Assembly (NCBI RefSeq): GCF_039621855.1
Contig: NZ_CP155071.1
Span: forward strand, 3,968,001-4,032,000
Direction: 5' to 3'
Source of the DNA: Erwinia sp. HDF1-3R
Lineage (GTDB): Bacteria; Pseudomonadota; Gammaproteobacteria; Enterobacterales; Enterobacteriaceae
DNA length: 64,000 nt
This document shows positions 15,306 to 23,560 of this stretch, in pieces. The translations under genes were made by a program, and so were the position numbers. A model generated the notes under the pieces. That model was not told the origin of the DNA and searched no databases. It worked only from the letters and a program-made list of their open reading frames with translations. How positions within the stretch are numbered: the first letter of the stretch is position 1; each line of letters begins with the position of its first letter.

Positions 15306-17192
15306 ATGTGGCGGGAAGAACTGGATGATATTGGCCTCGGGCATCACGGAGACAGAACGACAACGGGCGCGATTTGCTATGCCAGTATGCAGGACACCTA
15401 CTGGTTCGGGATGCCCGCCTTATTGCGCCAGGGCGACCGGGTAGGCCCCTGCCCGGCCTGCGGCAAGCCCGGAAAAATTGCTGAAGGGAATCCCCGAATG
15501 AGTTATGGCGGGCTTCCTGTCGCGTTTCATAAGGCACTGATTATTTGTGGTTGCCCGCGCGGTTCGAACCAGCTGATCGCCCGCGTCGGGGACTGGCTCG
15601 GCCCTGGAAAGCCGCCGCACCCTTATGAACCGGCGCATATTGTGCTGGCGCAAATGAACGGTGAGACAAATGCCGAACCTGAGCAGCACGCGCAGGTGGC
15701 AAAGAAAAAGAAAAGTGAAATAACGCTGACCATCGGGGTATTTTTCGATGGCACCGGCAACAATGCCAATAATAGCGGCGACCGTCAGGCCGTCTGTACC
15801 GCTGAGCATTTTGGGATGAACGACGCGGAGTCAGAGTCTGCGTTAGGGCAGTGCATCCGGCTGAGCCGGGGATTTAGCGGCACCGCCGCCGGGAGTTATC
15901 TCGGCTATTACACCAACGTGCACTGGCTCAATACGCTGTATAACCCGGAAATAAGACCCGATACGGGAGCCGGTCAGTACGCCATTTATATTGAGGGGAT
16001 CGGTACGGAAGATGGAGCGGGCGACAGCAGTTACGGGATGGCAACCGGCCGGGGAGACACCGGCGTGGTAAGGAAAACCGATAAGGCCGTTGCGGCACTC
16101 TCTGCCGGTATTCAGGGATATTTTAGCAGACATGCCGATGCCCGTTCCTGCGTCATCAAAGAACTGCAGTTTGATATTTTCGGGTTCAGTCGGGGTGCGG
16201 CGGCGGCGCGGCACTTTGCCAACCGCGTATTCAGTCAGGACAGTGCTATCATTGCGGCTATTAAAGCCGGACTGGAGGGCGTTGAGTTCTCAGGTACCCC
16301 CGGCGGTAAAACCCGTTTTCTGGGGATATTTGATACTGTAGCGGCCATCGGCAGCCCGGTGAACGGCCTTAATCCGCACAGCGCCGATACCGGTGAGGTG
16401 GATCTCGTGCTGCGTCCGGGCGTTGCGGAGAAGGTTTTTCATATCACCGCACAGCACGAATGCCGGTTTAACTTCGCGCTGAACAGCGTAAAACCTGCCT
16501 GGCCGGAGCTGGCCCTGCCCGGTGCGCACTCCGACATTGGCGGAGGCTACAATCCCGACGAGCACGAAGCCTATTTTCTGACCCGCCCTCAGTTTGAAAC
16601 CGTCCCTCTTTCCACGTCAGATACGAAAACGCGGATTTATCAGCAGGCGGGTGAGCAGATCCGGATGATGGATAGCTGGCCGGCGATAGCCCCGCTGTTG
16701 CAGGCGGTGGAGATCAATATCGACACCTGGCACGATGCACGGATGCCCGCCGACCGTTACGGCACGCTACAAAAACGCAGCGGCGCGGCCGCGGTTATTG
16801 ACCGTCCGACGCGTAACGACTGGTCAAAGGTGGTGCTGCGGGTCATGCTCGATGCGGCGCAGGATGCGGGCGTGGTATTTGATCCTATCGATGAGACCGT
16901 TCCAGATTTTGCGTTGCGATCAGAGATAAACAGCCTGTGTGAAAAAGCAATCGTTATGGGCCGTGCCGCCCGTAGCGGTCAGCCAGTGACCGGCTTTACT
17001 ATCCCGGAAATCGAGATGCTGGCGGGGCAGTACCTTCATTGCTCAGCCAACTGGAACGGTGTGGTCAGAGACGGTCTGGGAATGGTCACTGGGGCGGTCA
17101 AACCGGCGAAGCTGGTGACCTTTACCAACCGGCCTGACGAGCGCTGGCAGCGAACAGTTTACGATATGGACGGACATAAAATATGGAAATAA
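15306..17192 (+). CDS. PAAR-DUF2235 fusion, probable type VI secretion lipase effector (Tle1 type)
   Basis: The 628-aa protein has an N-terminal PAAR domain (residues of about 1-95: LGHHGDRTTTG, MSYGGLPVAF, ALIICGCPRGSNQ) that would sit on the VgrG spike tip. A short linker leads into DUF2235, the alpha/beta-hydrolase domain of Tle1 phospholipases. Visible hallmarks are GVFFDGTGNN (residues of about 142-151), the nucleophile elbow FGFSRGAAA with Ser295, and AHSDIGGGY near residue 410 carrying the likely catalytic Asp. The family hydrolyses membrane lipids of competing cells. No vgrG or T6SS structural gene is in the window, so this is an orphan cargo locus. The next gene overlaps by 10 bp and encodes a likely immunity lipoprotein. 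A ribosome site (AAGGAAAAGGTGG) precedes the ATG. Confidence 0.88.
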   Translation: MWREELDDIGLGHHGDRTTTGAICYASMQDTYWFGMPALLRQGDRVGPCPACGKPGKIAEGNPRMSYGGLPVAFHKALIICGCPRGSNQLIARVGDWLGPGKPPHPYEPAHIVLAQMNGETNAEPEQHAQVAKKKKSEITLTIGVFFDGTGNNANNSGDRQAVCTAEHFGMNDAESESALGQCIRLSRGFSGTAAGSYLGYYTNVHWLNTLYNPEIRPDTGAGQYAIYIEGIGTEDGAGDSSYGMATGRGDTGVVRKTDKAVAALSAGIQGYFSRHADARSCVIKELQFDIFGFSRGAAAARHFANRVFSQDSAIIAAIKAGLEGVEFSGTPGGKTRFLGIFDTVAAIGSPVNGLNPHSADTGEVDLVLRPGVAEKVFHITAQHECRFNFALNSVKPAWPELALPGAHSDIGGGYNPDEHEAYFLTRPQFETVPLSTSDTKTRIYQQAGEQIRMMDSWPAIAPLLQAVEINIDTWHDARMPADRYGTLQKRSGAAAVIDRPTRNDWSKVVLRVMLDAAQDAGVVFDPIDETVPDFALRSEINSLCEKAIVMGRAARSGQPVTGFTIPEIEMLAGQYLHCSANWNGVVRDGLGMVTGAVKPAKLVTFTNRPDERWQRTVYDMDGHKIWK

Positions 17193-17845
17193 TCCGCAAG
17201 GTGGGATTTTTTTCGGTGCTGATTCTGACAGCCTGTCACAGTGTGGGCGGGAACCGTTCCACAGCCGCTAAAAACGATACCCCAAAAGAGTGGACCTTTG
17301 ATTTTTTCACGCCTAAAGCGCTGCCCGCGCTGGTAACGTTCGCCGTTATTCAGGACGCTGACGGTACGATTTATCGCTTTAACACGCTGAACCGAACGTC
17401 TGATCTAACCGGTGTTATCGGCGAGTGGAATGACAGGGATCGTGCTGCCGGAGGGCACTGGAATCACGTTAAACGTCCTCCCCGGCATATTATTTTTTGC
17501 TGGGACTCGGTGATCGATAAAAAGGTGTATGAGACCCACCTGACGATCCCTAAACCCGTTCTGGAAAAAATGCTCAGGCCAAGCGCGACCAGGAATTATC
17601 AGGGGAATATAGCGTATTACGACAGAGTGCAAATCGGGCTGGCCCCGGAAGGAAAGATAGCCGTCTGGCTACAGGGTATAAATTTTGAGCCTAATTATCG
17701 CGTCACGCCGTCAGTTCTGTATACGTTATCCGGCGATAAATTAGATATCTGCAAAGGAATAACTAAACACCCTGATGGATACAAATATTACGGCGATACG
17801 CCTGATTTTATTAAAGGGAAAAAATACCCTTACGGTCGCTGGTAA
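17183..17845 (+). CDS. DUF2931 lipoprotein, probable immunity protein to the upstream lipase
   Basis: The 220-aa protein has a lipoprotein signal sequence with lipobox LTAC (Cys about 18) and then a globular periplasmic domain of the DUF2931 type (PKEWTFDFFTPKALPALVTF near the start, then GGHWNHVKRPPRHIIFCWDS). DUF2931 lipoproteins are commonly encoded directly after Tle1-type effectors and are thought to neutralise lipases that reach the periplasm. The 10-bp overlap with the effector gene fits this pairing. Immunity is inferred from context and family, not demonstrated here. A strong terminator follows. Confidence 0.75.
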   Translation: MEIIRKVGFFSVLILTACHSVGGNRSTAAKNDTPKEWTFDFFTPKALPALVTFAVIQDADGTIYRFNTLNRTSDLTGVIGEWNDRDRAAGGHWNHVKRPPRHIIFCWDSVIDKKVYETHLTIPKPVLEKMLRPSATRNYQGNIAYYDRVQIGLAPEGKIAVWLQGINFEPNYRVTPSVLYTLSGDKLDICKGITKHPDGYKYYGDTPDFIKGKKYPYGRW

Positions 17846-17864
17846 CGAGAACAATTTCTGAAAA

Positions 17865-17895
17865 TAAAAAAGGATCTGTCTGAGATCCTTTTTTT
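17865..17895 (+). terminator. Intrinsic terminator after the effector-immunity pair
   Basis: GGATCT (17872-17877) pairs with AGATCC (17883-17888) and is followed by seven T residues. An A-rich run precedes the stem, so it may also work on the opposite strand, although the convergent gene ends more than 100 bp away. Confidence 0.85.
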
Positions 17896-18012
17896 CTGGG
17901 CATAGTCTTCTGCGCAAAAAGGAAAGAACCTCCCCAGGCGGGTTGATTCTTCCCGTTAGAAGTCTGGGACCTCTTCTGGCTAACCAGGTATTTAGTCGCC
18001 AGGCGCAGAACC

Positions 18013-19734
18013 TTAACCACTATGTGTAGAGTAAAGCGCATCCGGTGCCACGTTCATATGCTTGAGTACCGGCCCGATAATATTGCCGAATACCGGGGCA
18101 GCAACCGACCCACCAAAGTGATCGCCCGCTGTTGGGTGGTTGATCATAATCACCAGCGCCACCTGGGGGTTGCTGGCCGGTGCCACGCCCGCCGTGTAGT
18201 TAATGTAGCCGCCGTCATATTTGCCGCTGGCCCCCATTTTCTCTGCCGTACCGGTTTTGATTGCCAGACGATAGCCCGGCACGGCGGCACGTACCCCGCT
18301 TCCGCCCGGCAGCGCATCACTCTCCATCATATGCACTACCGAACGCACCGTATCCTCGTCGGCCACGCGCGTACCCATTACCGGCGGCGTTACTTTAGTG
18401 ATGGAAAGAGGCCGGTAGATACCAAAGGATCCGAGCGTGGCGTACTCACGGGCGATCTGTAACGGCGTGACGCGCAGGCCGTAGCCGAATGAAAAGGTTG
18501 CCCGTTCAATATCCGCCCAGCGTTCGCGGTGCCGTGGGAAATAGCCCACGCTCTCCCCGGTCAGCCCCAGATCCGTTGGTTTCCCCAGCCCAAAGGAGCT
18601 GAAGGTGTTAACCAGCACTTCAGCAGGCATTGCCAGAGCAATATGGGATACGCCGATATCACTCGATTTCTGCAGGATGCCGGTCATGGTAAGACGCGGC
18701 CAGTGCCCCACGTCACGTATCAGGTGACCGTTAACGCGATAAGGCGTGGTATCCAGCACCGAATCGGGCCTGACCAGCTTACGTATCAGCCCTTCCATCA
18801 CCACCAGCGGCTTAACGGTCGAGCCGGGTTCATAACTGTCATTGATGGCGGTATTGCGCATCTGGTTAGGTGACACATCGACAAAATTATTGGGGTTGAA
18901 TGACGGATAGGAGGCCATCCCGAGGATTTCACCGGTGTCCACTTTGATTAGCACCGCCGCCCCGGAATCCGCCTTATTAAGCAGCACGCCGTCGCGAAGA
19001 CGCGTATAGAGCGTGTACTGATCGAATTTATCAATGCTGAGCTGAACCGTTGGTGGCTGGCGGGGTGGCTCATAGTTGATCATCGCCACGATATTGCCGT
19101 GGGCGTCCTGACGATATTTCTCGCTGCCCGCCGTCCCCTGGAGCACTTTATTAAAGCCTTTTTCCAGTCCGGTCAGCCCGCTGTTGTCCGCGCCAACAAT
19201 GCCAAGCAGCGGTGCAGTGGCATCGCTCATAGGATAAAAACGGCTGTCGTTATAGACGGTAGAGATGCCGGTCAGATGCAGTTTCGCGATGTCCCGGGCA
19301 ATACCCAGCTCAATTTTATGCCCCAGATAAAGAAAGCGCCGGTTGGGATTGGCATTAATCTGCTGGGCTATCTGTTCTGGCCGCTGACCGAGCGCGTTGG
19401 AGAGATATTCCCATTTGGCGCTGGTGAAATCGGGATGCGCTTCCAGCACGCGCTGCGGGTCGGCAATGATATCGCGCGAAGGCACGCTAAGCGCCAGCGC
19501 CTCGCCGTTACGATCCAGCAGCGTCCCCCGGTTGGTGGGGATAGCAACGGTACGCAGCGAGCGTTCATCCGCCTGCTTTTCCAGCATCGGATGATTAATG
19601 AGCTGCAAATCACCGACCCACGCCAGCAGCAGCACCAGGCAGCCAAGCACGCCAAGGCAAATTATACGAAAGCGAAGAGGATGAAACGGCGTTTTAGCCA
19701 GATCTTTAGCCAGTGTTTTTTTTATGCGGGACAT
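18013..19734 (-). CDS. FtsI/PBP3 paralog (class B penicillin-binding protein) with an altered SxN motif
   Basis: The 573-aa bitopic peptidoglycan transpeptidase has one N-terminal membrane segment (IICLGVLGCLVLLLAWVG), then the class B dimerisation domain (IPTNRGTLLDRNGEALA) and the transpeptidase domain. The active-site SxxK is STVK with Ser305. The KTG motif is KTGT at 493-496. The second motif reads Ser357-Ser358-Asp359 (codon GAT), where E. coli FtsI has SSN. The gene stands alone, outside the mra/dcw cluster, and so is probably an accessory paralog like the PBP3SAL enzyme of Salmonella, which supports division in acidic conditions. Whether the Asn-to-Asp change affects activity or beta-lactam binding is unknown. 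It starts about 100 bp downstream of the Omr-type small RNA on the same strand. Confidence 0.88.
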   Translation of the reverse strand: MSRIKKTLAKDLAKTPFHPLRFRIICLGVLGCLVLLLAWVGDLQLINHPMLEKQADERSLRTVAIPTNRGTLLDRNGEALALSVPSRDIIADPQRVLEAHPDFTSAKWEYLSNALGQRPEQIAQQINANPNRRFLYLGHKIELGIARDIAKLHLTGISTVYNDSRFYPMSDATAPLLGIVGADNSGLTGLEKGFNKVLQGTAGSEKYRQDAHGNIVAMINYEPPRQPPTVQLSIDKFDQYTLYTRLRDGVLLNKADSGAAVLIKVDTGEILGMASYPSFNPNNFVDVSPNQMRNTAINDSYEPGSTVKPLVVMEGLIRKLVRPDSVLDTTPYRVNGHLIRDVGHWPRLTMTGILQKSSDIGVSHIALAMPAEVLVNTFSSFGLGKPTDLGLTGESVGYFPRHRERWADIERATFSFGYGLRVTPLQIAREYATLGSFGIYRPLSITKVTPPVMGTRVADEDTVRSVVHMMESDALPGGSGVRAAVPGYRLAIKTGTAEKMGASGKYDGGYINYTAGVAPASNPQVALVIMINHPTAGDHFGGSVAAPVFGNIIGPVLKHMNVAPDALYSTHSG

Positions 19735-19833
19735 GAATTATCTGCTGATTTCTGCTGGGCAACTGGCTGGGAGTTATACAAAAAATGCAGGGGAGATAAC
19801 AGGGAAACTGTGTTTCAGATCGTGATTGGCGCG

Positions 19834-19912
19834 AAAAAAAACCTGCGCATCTGCGCAGGTTGGTGAAAGAAAAGCATGAGAACTTTGATGTTCACCCATC
19901 AATACCTCTGGG
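19834..19912 (-). ncRNA. omrA: OmrA/OmrB-type small RNA
   Basis: Read on the minus strand, the sequence from 19912 starts CCCAGAGGTATTGAT, the conserved 5' seed region of E. coli OmrA and OmrB, and continues with GGTGA. The 3' end carries CACCAACCTGCGC and closes with an intrinsic terminator (AACCTGCGC / GCGCAGGTT, loop ATCT, then eight T), again as in OmrA/OmrB. The middle differs, as it also does between OmrA and OmrB. Omr RNAs are Hfq-dependent and OmpR-activated, and repress outer-membrane protein mRNAs. In E. coli two tandem copies lie next to galR; here one copy is about 2.6 kb from galR with bisC between. Confidence 0.88.
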
Positions 19913-19957
19913 ATATAAACTGTACCAAGCTGGCCGCGCCCGCCGCCAGCCAGCATT

Positions 19958-19984
19958 CGCAACAGTTACCCGCAAAATGTAACC
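19958..19984 (-). promoter_or_regulatory. Possible OmpR-binding region for the Omr small RNA
   Basis: On the minus strand this reads GGTTACATTTTGCGGGTAAC followed by TGTTGCG, at about -46 to -72 from the predicted RNA start. It resembles OmpR sites (ACATTTTG-type half sites), and omr genes are known OmpR targets. The match was judged by eye only. Confidence 0.45.
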
Positions 19985-19997
19985 AGCCATGAGTTTC

Positions 19998-22277
19998 TTA
20001 GGCTGTTTTGCAATCTTTTGCCCGACGGATCTCCACCAGGCAGCTCATCGCATTAGGCCCCTGGGTCAGGGATGAGGTTCCGATGTCCAGCGTCAGGACA
20101 TTTGGATTTCCCGCCCGGTCGTAAGGCTGCCAGGCTTTGCCAAAACCCGGATCAAACCAGGCGCCGGTCGCGATCAGCACCACGCTGCGGCTGACGCCCT
20201 CAGTCAGCCTGACCCCCGCCAGCATTCTGCCGCGATCGTTACTCACGTCAATGACGTCGCCGTCGACGATGCCGCGCGCGGCAGCATCTTCAGGGTGCAT
20301 CCACAGCGTTTCATGCCCGGCCGTTTTGTTCGCCTGCACCGACGGCGTGGCATCCATTTGGCTATGGAGACGATCGGCAGGCTGAACAGAGATCATATGC
20401 AGGGGGAAACGCTGACCGATCTCTGCACCCAGCCACTCTTCCGGCGGCCGCCATTCAGGATGCGGAGCAAAGTCGTCCAGCTGATAACCGGCAATCGTCT
20501 CGCTGAACAACTCAATTTTGCCGCTGGCGGTTTTAATCGGGCTGGCCTCCGGGTCATCACGAAACGCTTCCATAAAGACGAAGGGCTTCTCCCCTGCGGG
20601 TACTTCGACGTAGCCCTGCTCCCAGAAGGTCTGGAATTCCGGCCAGTGAACGCCTTTGCGCTGGTGGGCGACGGCACATTGCTGGTAAAGATGGGCTATC
20701 CACTGCGCTTCATTGCGGTTTTCGGTAAAGGCCTCGCGATAGCCCAGCCGCTCGGCGAGATCGGCAAAAATATCAAAATCGTTACGGGCCTGATGCTGCG
20801 GTTTAATGGCCTGGTGCATCGCCAGCACAAAGCGATCGCGGGAGGAACCGCCGATATCGTTACGCTCGAGAGAGGTGGTAACCGGCAGCACAATATCCGC
20901 CATCCGGGCCGCCGGCGTCCAGACAATGTCCTGTACGATGACCGTATCGGGCCGCTGCCAGCCAGCCACCAGCCGGTTTAGCTGCTGATGGTGATGAAAA
21001 GGGTTGCCGCCCGCCCAGTGAACCAGATGAATATCCGGATAGGTGTGCGTTTCGCCCTGAAACAGATAGGGTTCACCGGGATGCAGCAGCATATCGCTGA
21101 TACGCGCGACGGGGATTGACCGATCGGCGACCGGGTTAATCCCGGTAGACATCAGCGGTGCGGGTCCTTCTATACGGGGGTTACCGACGCTGTTCATTGA
21201 GCCATGACCAAATGAGAAACCGGCTCCCGGCAGGCCAGGCTGGCCGAGCATGGAGGAGAGCGCGATCATCATCCAGTAGGGCTGTTCGCCGCGGTGCGCA
21301 CGCTGAACCGAATAGGAACAGGTGATAAAGCTGCGTTTGCCTGTGAGCTGTTTAGCCAGCTGCTGAATTCGCTCTGCGGGGATCCCGGTTATCTCACTGG
21401 CCCACTGCGGCGTTTTCGGCGTACCGTCGCTCTCCCCCAGCAGATAACGGCGTAGCTGCGGATACCCCACGCAGTGGGAGTGCAGGAACGCCGTATCCAC
21501 GGCGTTGAGCCGTTCGATTTCAAAGCCAAGAGCCAGCATCAGCGCCACATCGGTATTGGGGCGGATAGGGATCCATTCGGCGTTGACGAACGCCGGGCAG
21601 TCATCGCGCATCGGGCTGATATTGATAACCGTCGTGCCTTTGGCCGCCAGCGCCAGCAGCGCGGGTTTAAGGCTGTGCTGCCCTGCCCCGCCGGACGCGA
21701 CCTGGCCGTTTTTCAGCGCCAGGCCACCAAAGGCGATAAATATTTCACAATGTTCAACAACGCTCGGCCAGTCGGTAACCCGCCCGGTCAGCGGCATATA
21801 GGTGCCGATCACATAGGGCAGGAAGAACTGCGCCGCGCCCCAGCTGTAGTTGCCGAGCTGATCAATACCGCCGCCGCCGGTGAAGTAGAAGCGACGGATC
21901 AGCGTGCGGGCATGGTTGACCCGCCCTGCCGATGACCAGCCGTAAGATCCGGTAAAGATGCCCTCTGCGCCGTAGCGATCGCGTACCCGACGGTTCTCTT
22001 CCGCCACCAGGTCAAGCGCGGTATCCCAGTCAACTTCAACGAAGTCTTCACGCCCGCGCAGCGTCCGGTCACTGTTTTCACGCGAGCGAAGCCACGAACG
22101 GCGCACCATTGGCCGACGAATCCGCTTATCGGAATAGACCAGTTCCGGAATGCTGTTAAGCATGGGCGACGGGTCCTGATCAGCAAAAAAGGGTTCGCAG
22201 CGCAGCAGTTTCCCCGCCTCCACGACGGCGTTAAAGGCGCCCCAGTGGGCAAGGTGCGGCACTTTTTTTAGGGTCAT
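19998..22277 (-). CDS. bisC: BisC/TorZ-like molybdopterin oxidoreductase
   Basis: The roughly 759-aa protein belongs to the DMSO-reductase family (bis-MGD molybdenum cofactor). It lacks both a Tat signal and an N-terminal iron-sulfur Cys cluster, as in cytoplasmic biotin sulfoxide reductase BisC. Visible segments are GSYGWSSAGRVNHA (with the likely Mo-ligating Ser), WAGGNPFHHHQQLNRL, IVLPVTTSLERNDIGG, and the C-terminal cofactor-binding part HSQMDATPS and MHPEDAAARGI. BisC reduces biotin and methionine sulfoxides, while TorZ/DmsA relatives use other S- and N-oxides, so the substrate is uncertain. The ATG at 22277 (MTLKKVPHL) has a weak GGA upstream; an in-frame ATG at 22295 is an alternative. 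The gene stands between the Omr RNA and divergent galR. Confidence 0.78.
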   Translation of the reverse strand: MTLKKVPHLAHWGAFNAVVEAGKLLRCEPFFADQDPSPMLNSIPELVYSDKRIRRPMVRRSWLRSRENSDRTLRGREDFVEVDWDTALDLVAEENRRVRDRYGAEGIFTGSYGWSSAGRVNHARTLIRRFYFTGGGGIDQLGNYSWGAAQFFLPYVIGTYMPLTGRVTDWPSVVEHCEIFIAFGGLALKNGQVASGGAGQHSLKPALLALAAKGTTVINISPMRDDCPAFVNAEWIPIRPNTDVALMLALGFEIERLNAVDTAFLHSHCVGYPQLRRYLLGESDGTPKTPQWASEITGIPAERIQQLAKQLTGKRSFITCSYSVQRAHRGEQPYWMMIALSSMLGQPGLPGAGFSFGHGSMNSVGNPRIEGPAPLMSTGINPVADRSIPVARISDMLLHPGEPYLFQGETHTYPDIHLVHWAGGNPFHHHQQLNRLVAGWQRPDTVIVQDIVWTPAARMADIVLPVTTSLERNDIGGSSRDRFVLAMHQAIKPQHQARNDFDIFADLAERLGYREAFTENRNEAQWIAHLYQQCAVAHQRKGVHWPEFQTFWEQGYVEVPAGEKPFVFMEAFRDDPEASPIKTASGKIELFSETIAGYQLDDFAPHPEWRPPEEWLGAEIGQRFPLHMISVQPADRLHSQMDATPSVQANKTAGHETLWMHPEDAAARGIVDGDVIDVSNDRGRMLAGVRLTEGVSRSVVLIATGAWFDPGFGKAWQPYDRAGNPNVLTLDIGTSSLTQGPNAMSCLVEIRRAKDCKTA

Positions 22278-22497
22278 ATCGGGTCCGGCAGGCATTTTTT
22301 ATGGAAAGTCAGGGTAGCATTTTTTCACGCTATTGCGCTTTTGAGATGGACAATTTATCACAAGGGTAAATCCTGCCCGATGGCATCTCACTGTCTGACC
22401 AGCGGATCTCTCCACCCGCAGAATTTACTCTGCTTTGCGACGGCGCTGGCATTCTGTGTGCTTGAAGTTACTGGGGATTTCCGCAACACTTAGGGCA

Positions 22498-22513
22498 ATG
22501 TAACCGCTTACCC
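22498..22513 (+). promoter_or_regulatory. Candidate GalR operator in front of galR
   Basis: ATGTAACCGCTTACCC agrees with the GalR/GalS 16-bp operator consensus (GTGnAAnCGnTTnCAC) at 12 of 14 fixed positions. It ends directly before the Shine-Dalgarno sequence AGGAAGG of galR, which suggests autorepression. Confidence 0.55.
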
Positions 22514-22530
22514 AGGAAGGCCCAGAACCT

Positions 22531-23532
22531 ATGGCTACCATAAAGGATGTTGCCAGACTTGCGGGCGTTTCCGTCGCTACGGTTTCCCGCGTGATCAACC
22601 ATTCACCTAAAGCCAGTGAGCACTCCCGCCAGGCGGTCAACAGCGCCATGGCTCAGCTCCAGTACCATCCCAACGCCAACGCGCGCGCGCTGGCTCAGCA
22701 GTCGACGGAAACCATGGGGCTGGTTGTCGGGGATGTCTCGGACCCGTTTTTCGGCGCGATGGTAAAAGCGGTAGAGGAAGTCGCCTACGATACTGGCAAC
22801 TTTTTGCTGATTGGTAACGGTTACCATAATGAGCAGAAAGAGCGGCAGGCGATTGAACAGCTAATCCGCCACCGCTGCGGGGCACTGGTCGTCCATGCCA
22901 AGAAGATTGCGGACGATGAACTGATCCCGCTGATGCAGCAAATTCCCGGTATGGTGCTGATTAACCGCGCCCTGCCCGGCTTCGAACAGCGCTGTATTGC
23001 CCTGGACGACCGCTATGGCTCCTGGCTGGCGACCCGCCATCTGATCCAGCAGGGGCACCAGAACATCGCCTATCTCTGTTCTACGCATCCTATCTCGGAT
23101 TCGGAGGACCGCCTGCAGGGCTATTACGATGCGCTGAAAGAGCATAATCTTCCGTGCAACGATCGGCTGGTCGCGCTGGGGGAACCCGATGAGATTGGCG
23201 GCGAGCAGGCGATGACCGAACTGCTTGGGCGCGGTAAGCCCTTTACCGCCGTGGCCTGCTACAACGACTCGATGGCGGCGGGCGCGCTGGCGGTGCTGAG
23301 TGATAATAGCGTGCGGGTGCCGGAAGAGATGTCCCTGATTGGCTTTGATGACGTGCTGGTTTCCCGCTATGTCCGGCCCCGCCTGACCACGGTACGCTAT
23401 CCGATTGTTACCATGGCCCAGCAGGCGGCCGCGCTGGCGTTAGCGCTGGCTAACAAGCAGCCGCTGCCAGAGGTCACCAATATGTTCAGCCCGACGCTGG
23501 TCCGTCGCCATTCGGTGGGCTCGCCCGTCTGA
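22531..23532 (+). CDS. galR: Galactose operon repressor, LacI family
   Basis: The 333-aa LacI/GalR-family regulator opens with the helix-turn-helix MATIKDVARLAGVSVATVSR and the hinge helix region NANARALA. A periplasmic-binding-protein-like effector domain follows (GLVVGDVSDPFFGAMVKAVE, then FDDVLVSRYVRPRLTTVRYP). Length and sequence are those of GalR/GalS. The assignment as galR rather than galS rests on synteny: in E. coli galR sits next to the omr RNAs and lysA, and both are close here. GalR represses galactose transport and catabolism genes when galactose is absent. Its start is fixed by AGGAAGG, 10 bases upstream. The convergent neighbour begins a PTS locus that separates galR from lysA. 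Confidence 0.87.
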   Translation: MATIKDVARLAGVSVATVSRVINHSPKASEHSRQAVNSAMAQLQYHPNANARALAQQSTETMGLVVGDVSDPFFGAMVKAVEEVAYDTGNFLLIGNGYHNEQKERQAIEQLIRHRCGALVVHAKKIADDELIPLMQQIPGMVLINRALPGFEQRCIALDDRYGSWLATRHLIQQGHQNIAYLCSTHPISDSEDRLQGYYDALKEHNLPCNDRLVALGEPDEIGGEQAMTELLGRGKPFTAVACYNDSMAAGALAVLSDNSVRVPEEMSLIGFDDVLVSRYVRPRLTTVRYPIVTMAQQAAALALALANKQPLPEVTNMFSPTLVRRHSVGSPV

Positions 23533-23560
23533 AGCAAGCGATATTACCGCCGCCCGGGAG

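Noticed and set aside
19099..19866. 255-codon plus-strand open frame over the PBP3 paralog and the Omr RNA
   Set aside because: It is antisense to a clear transpeptidase domain and runs through the small RNA gene; no family features or ribosome site.
22637..22885. Minus-strand open frames inside galR and many similar short frames inside core genes
   Set aside because: They are GC-rich codon-position shadows of well-identified genes on the other strand.
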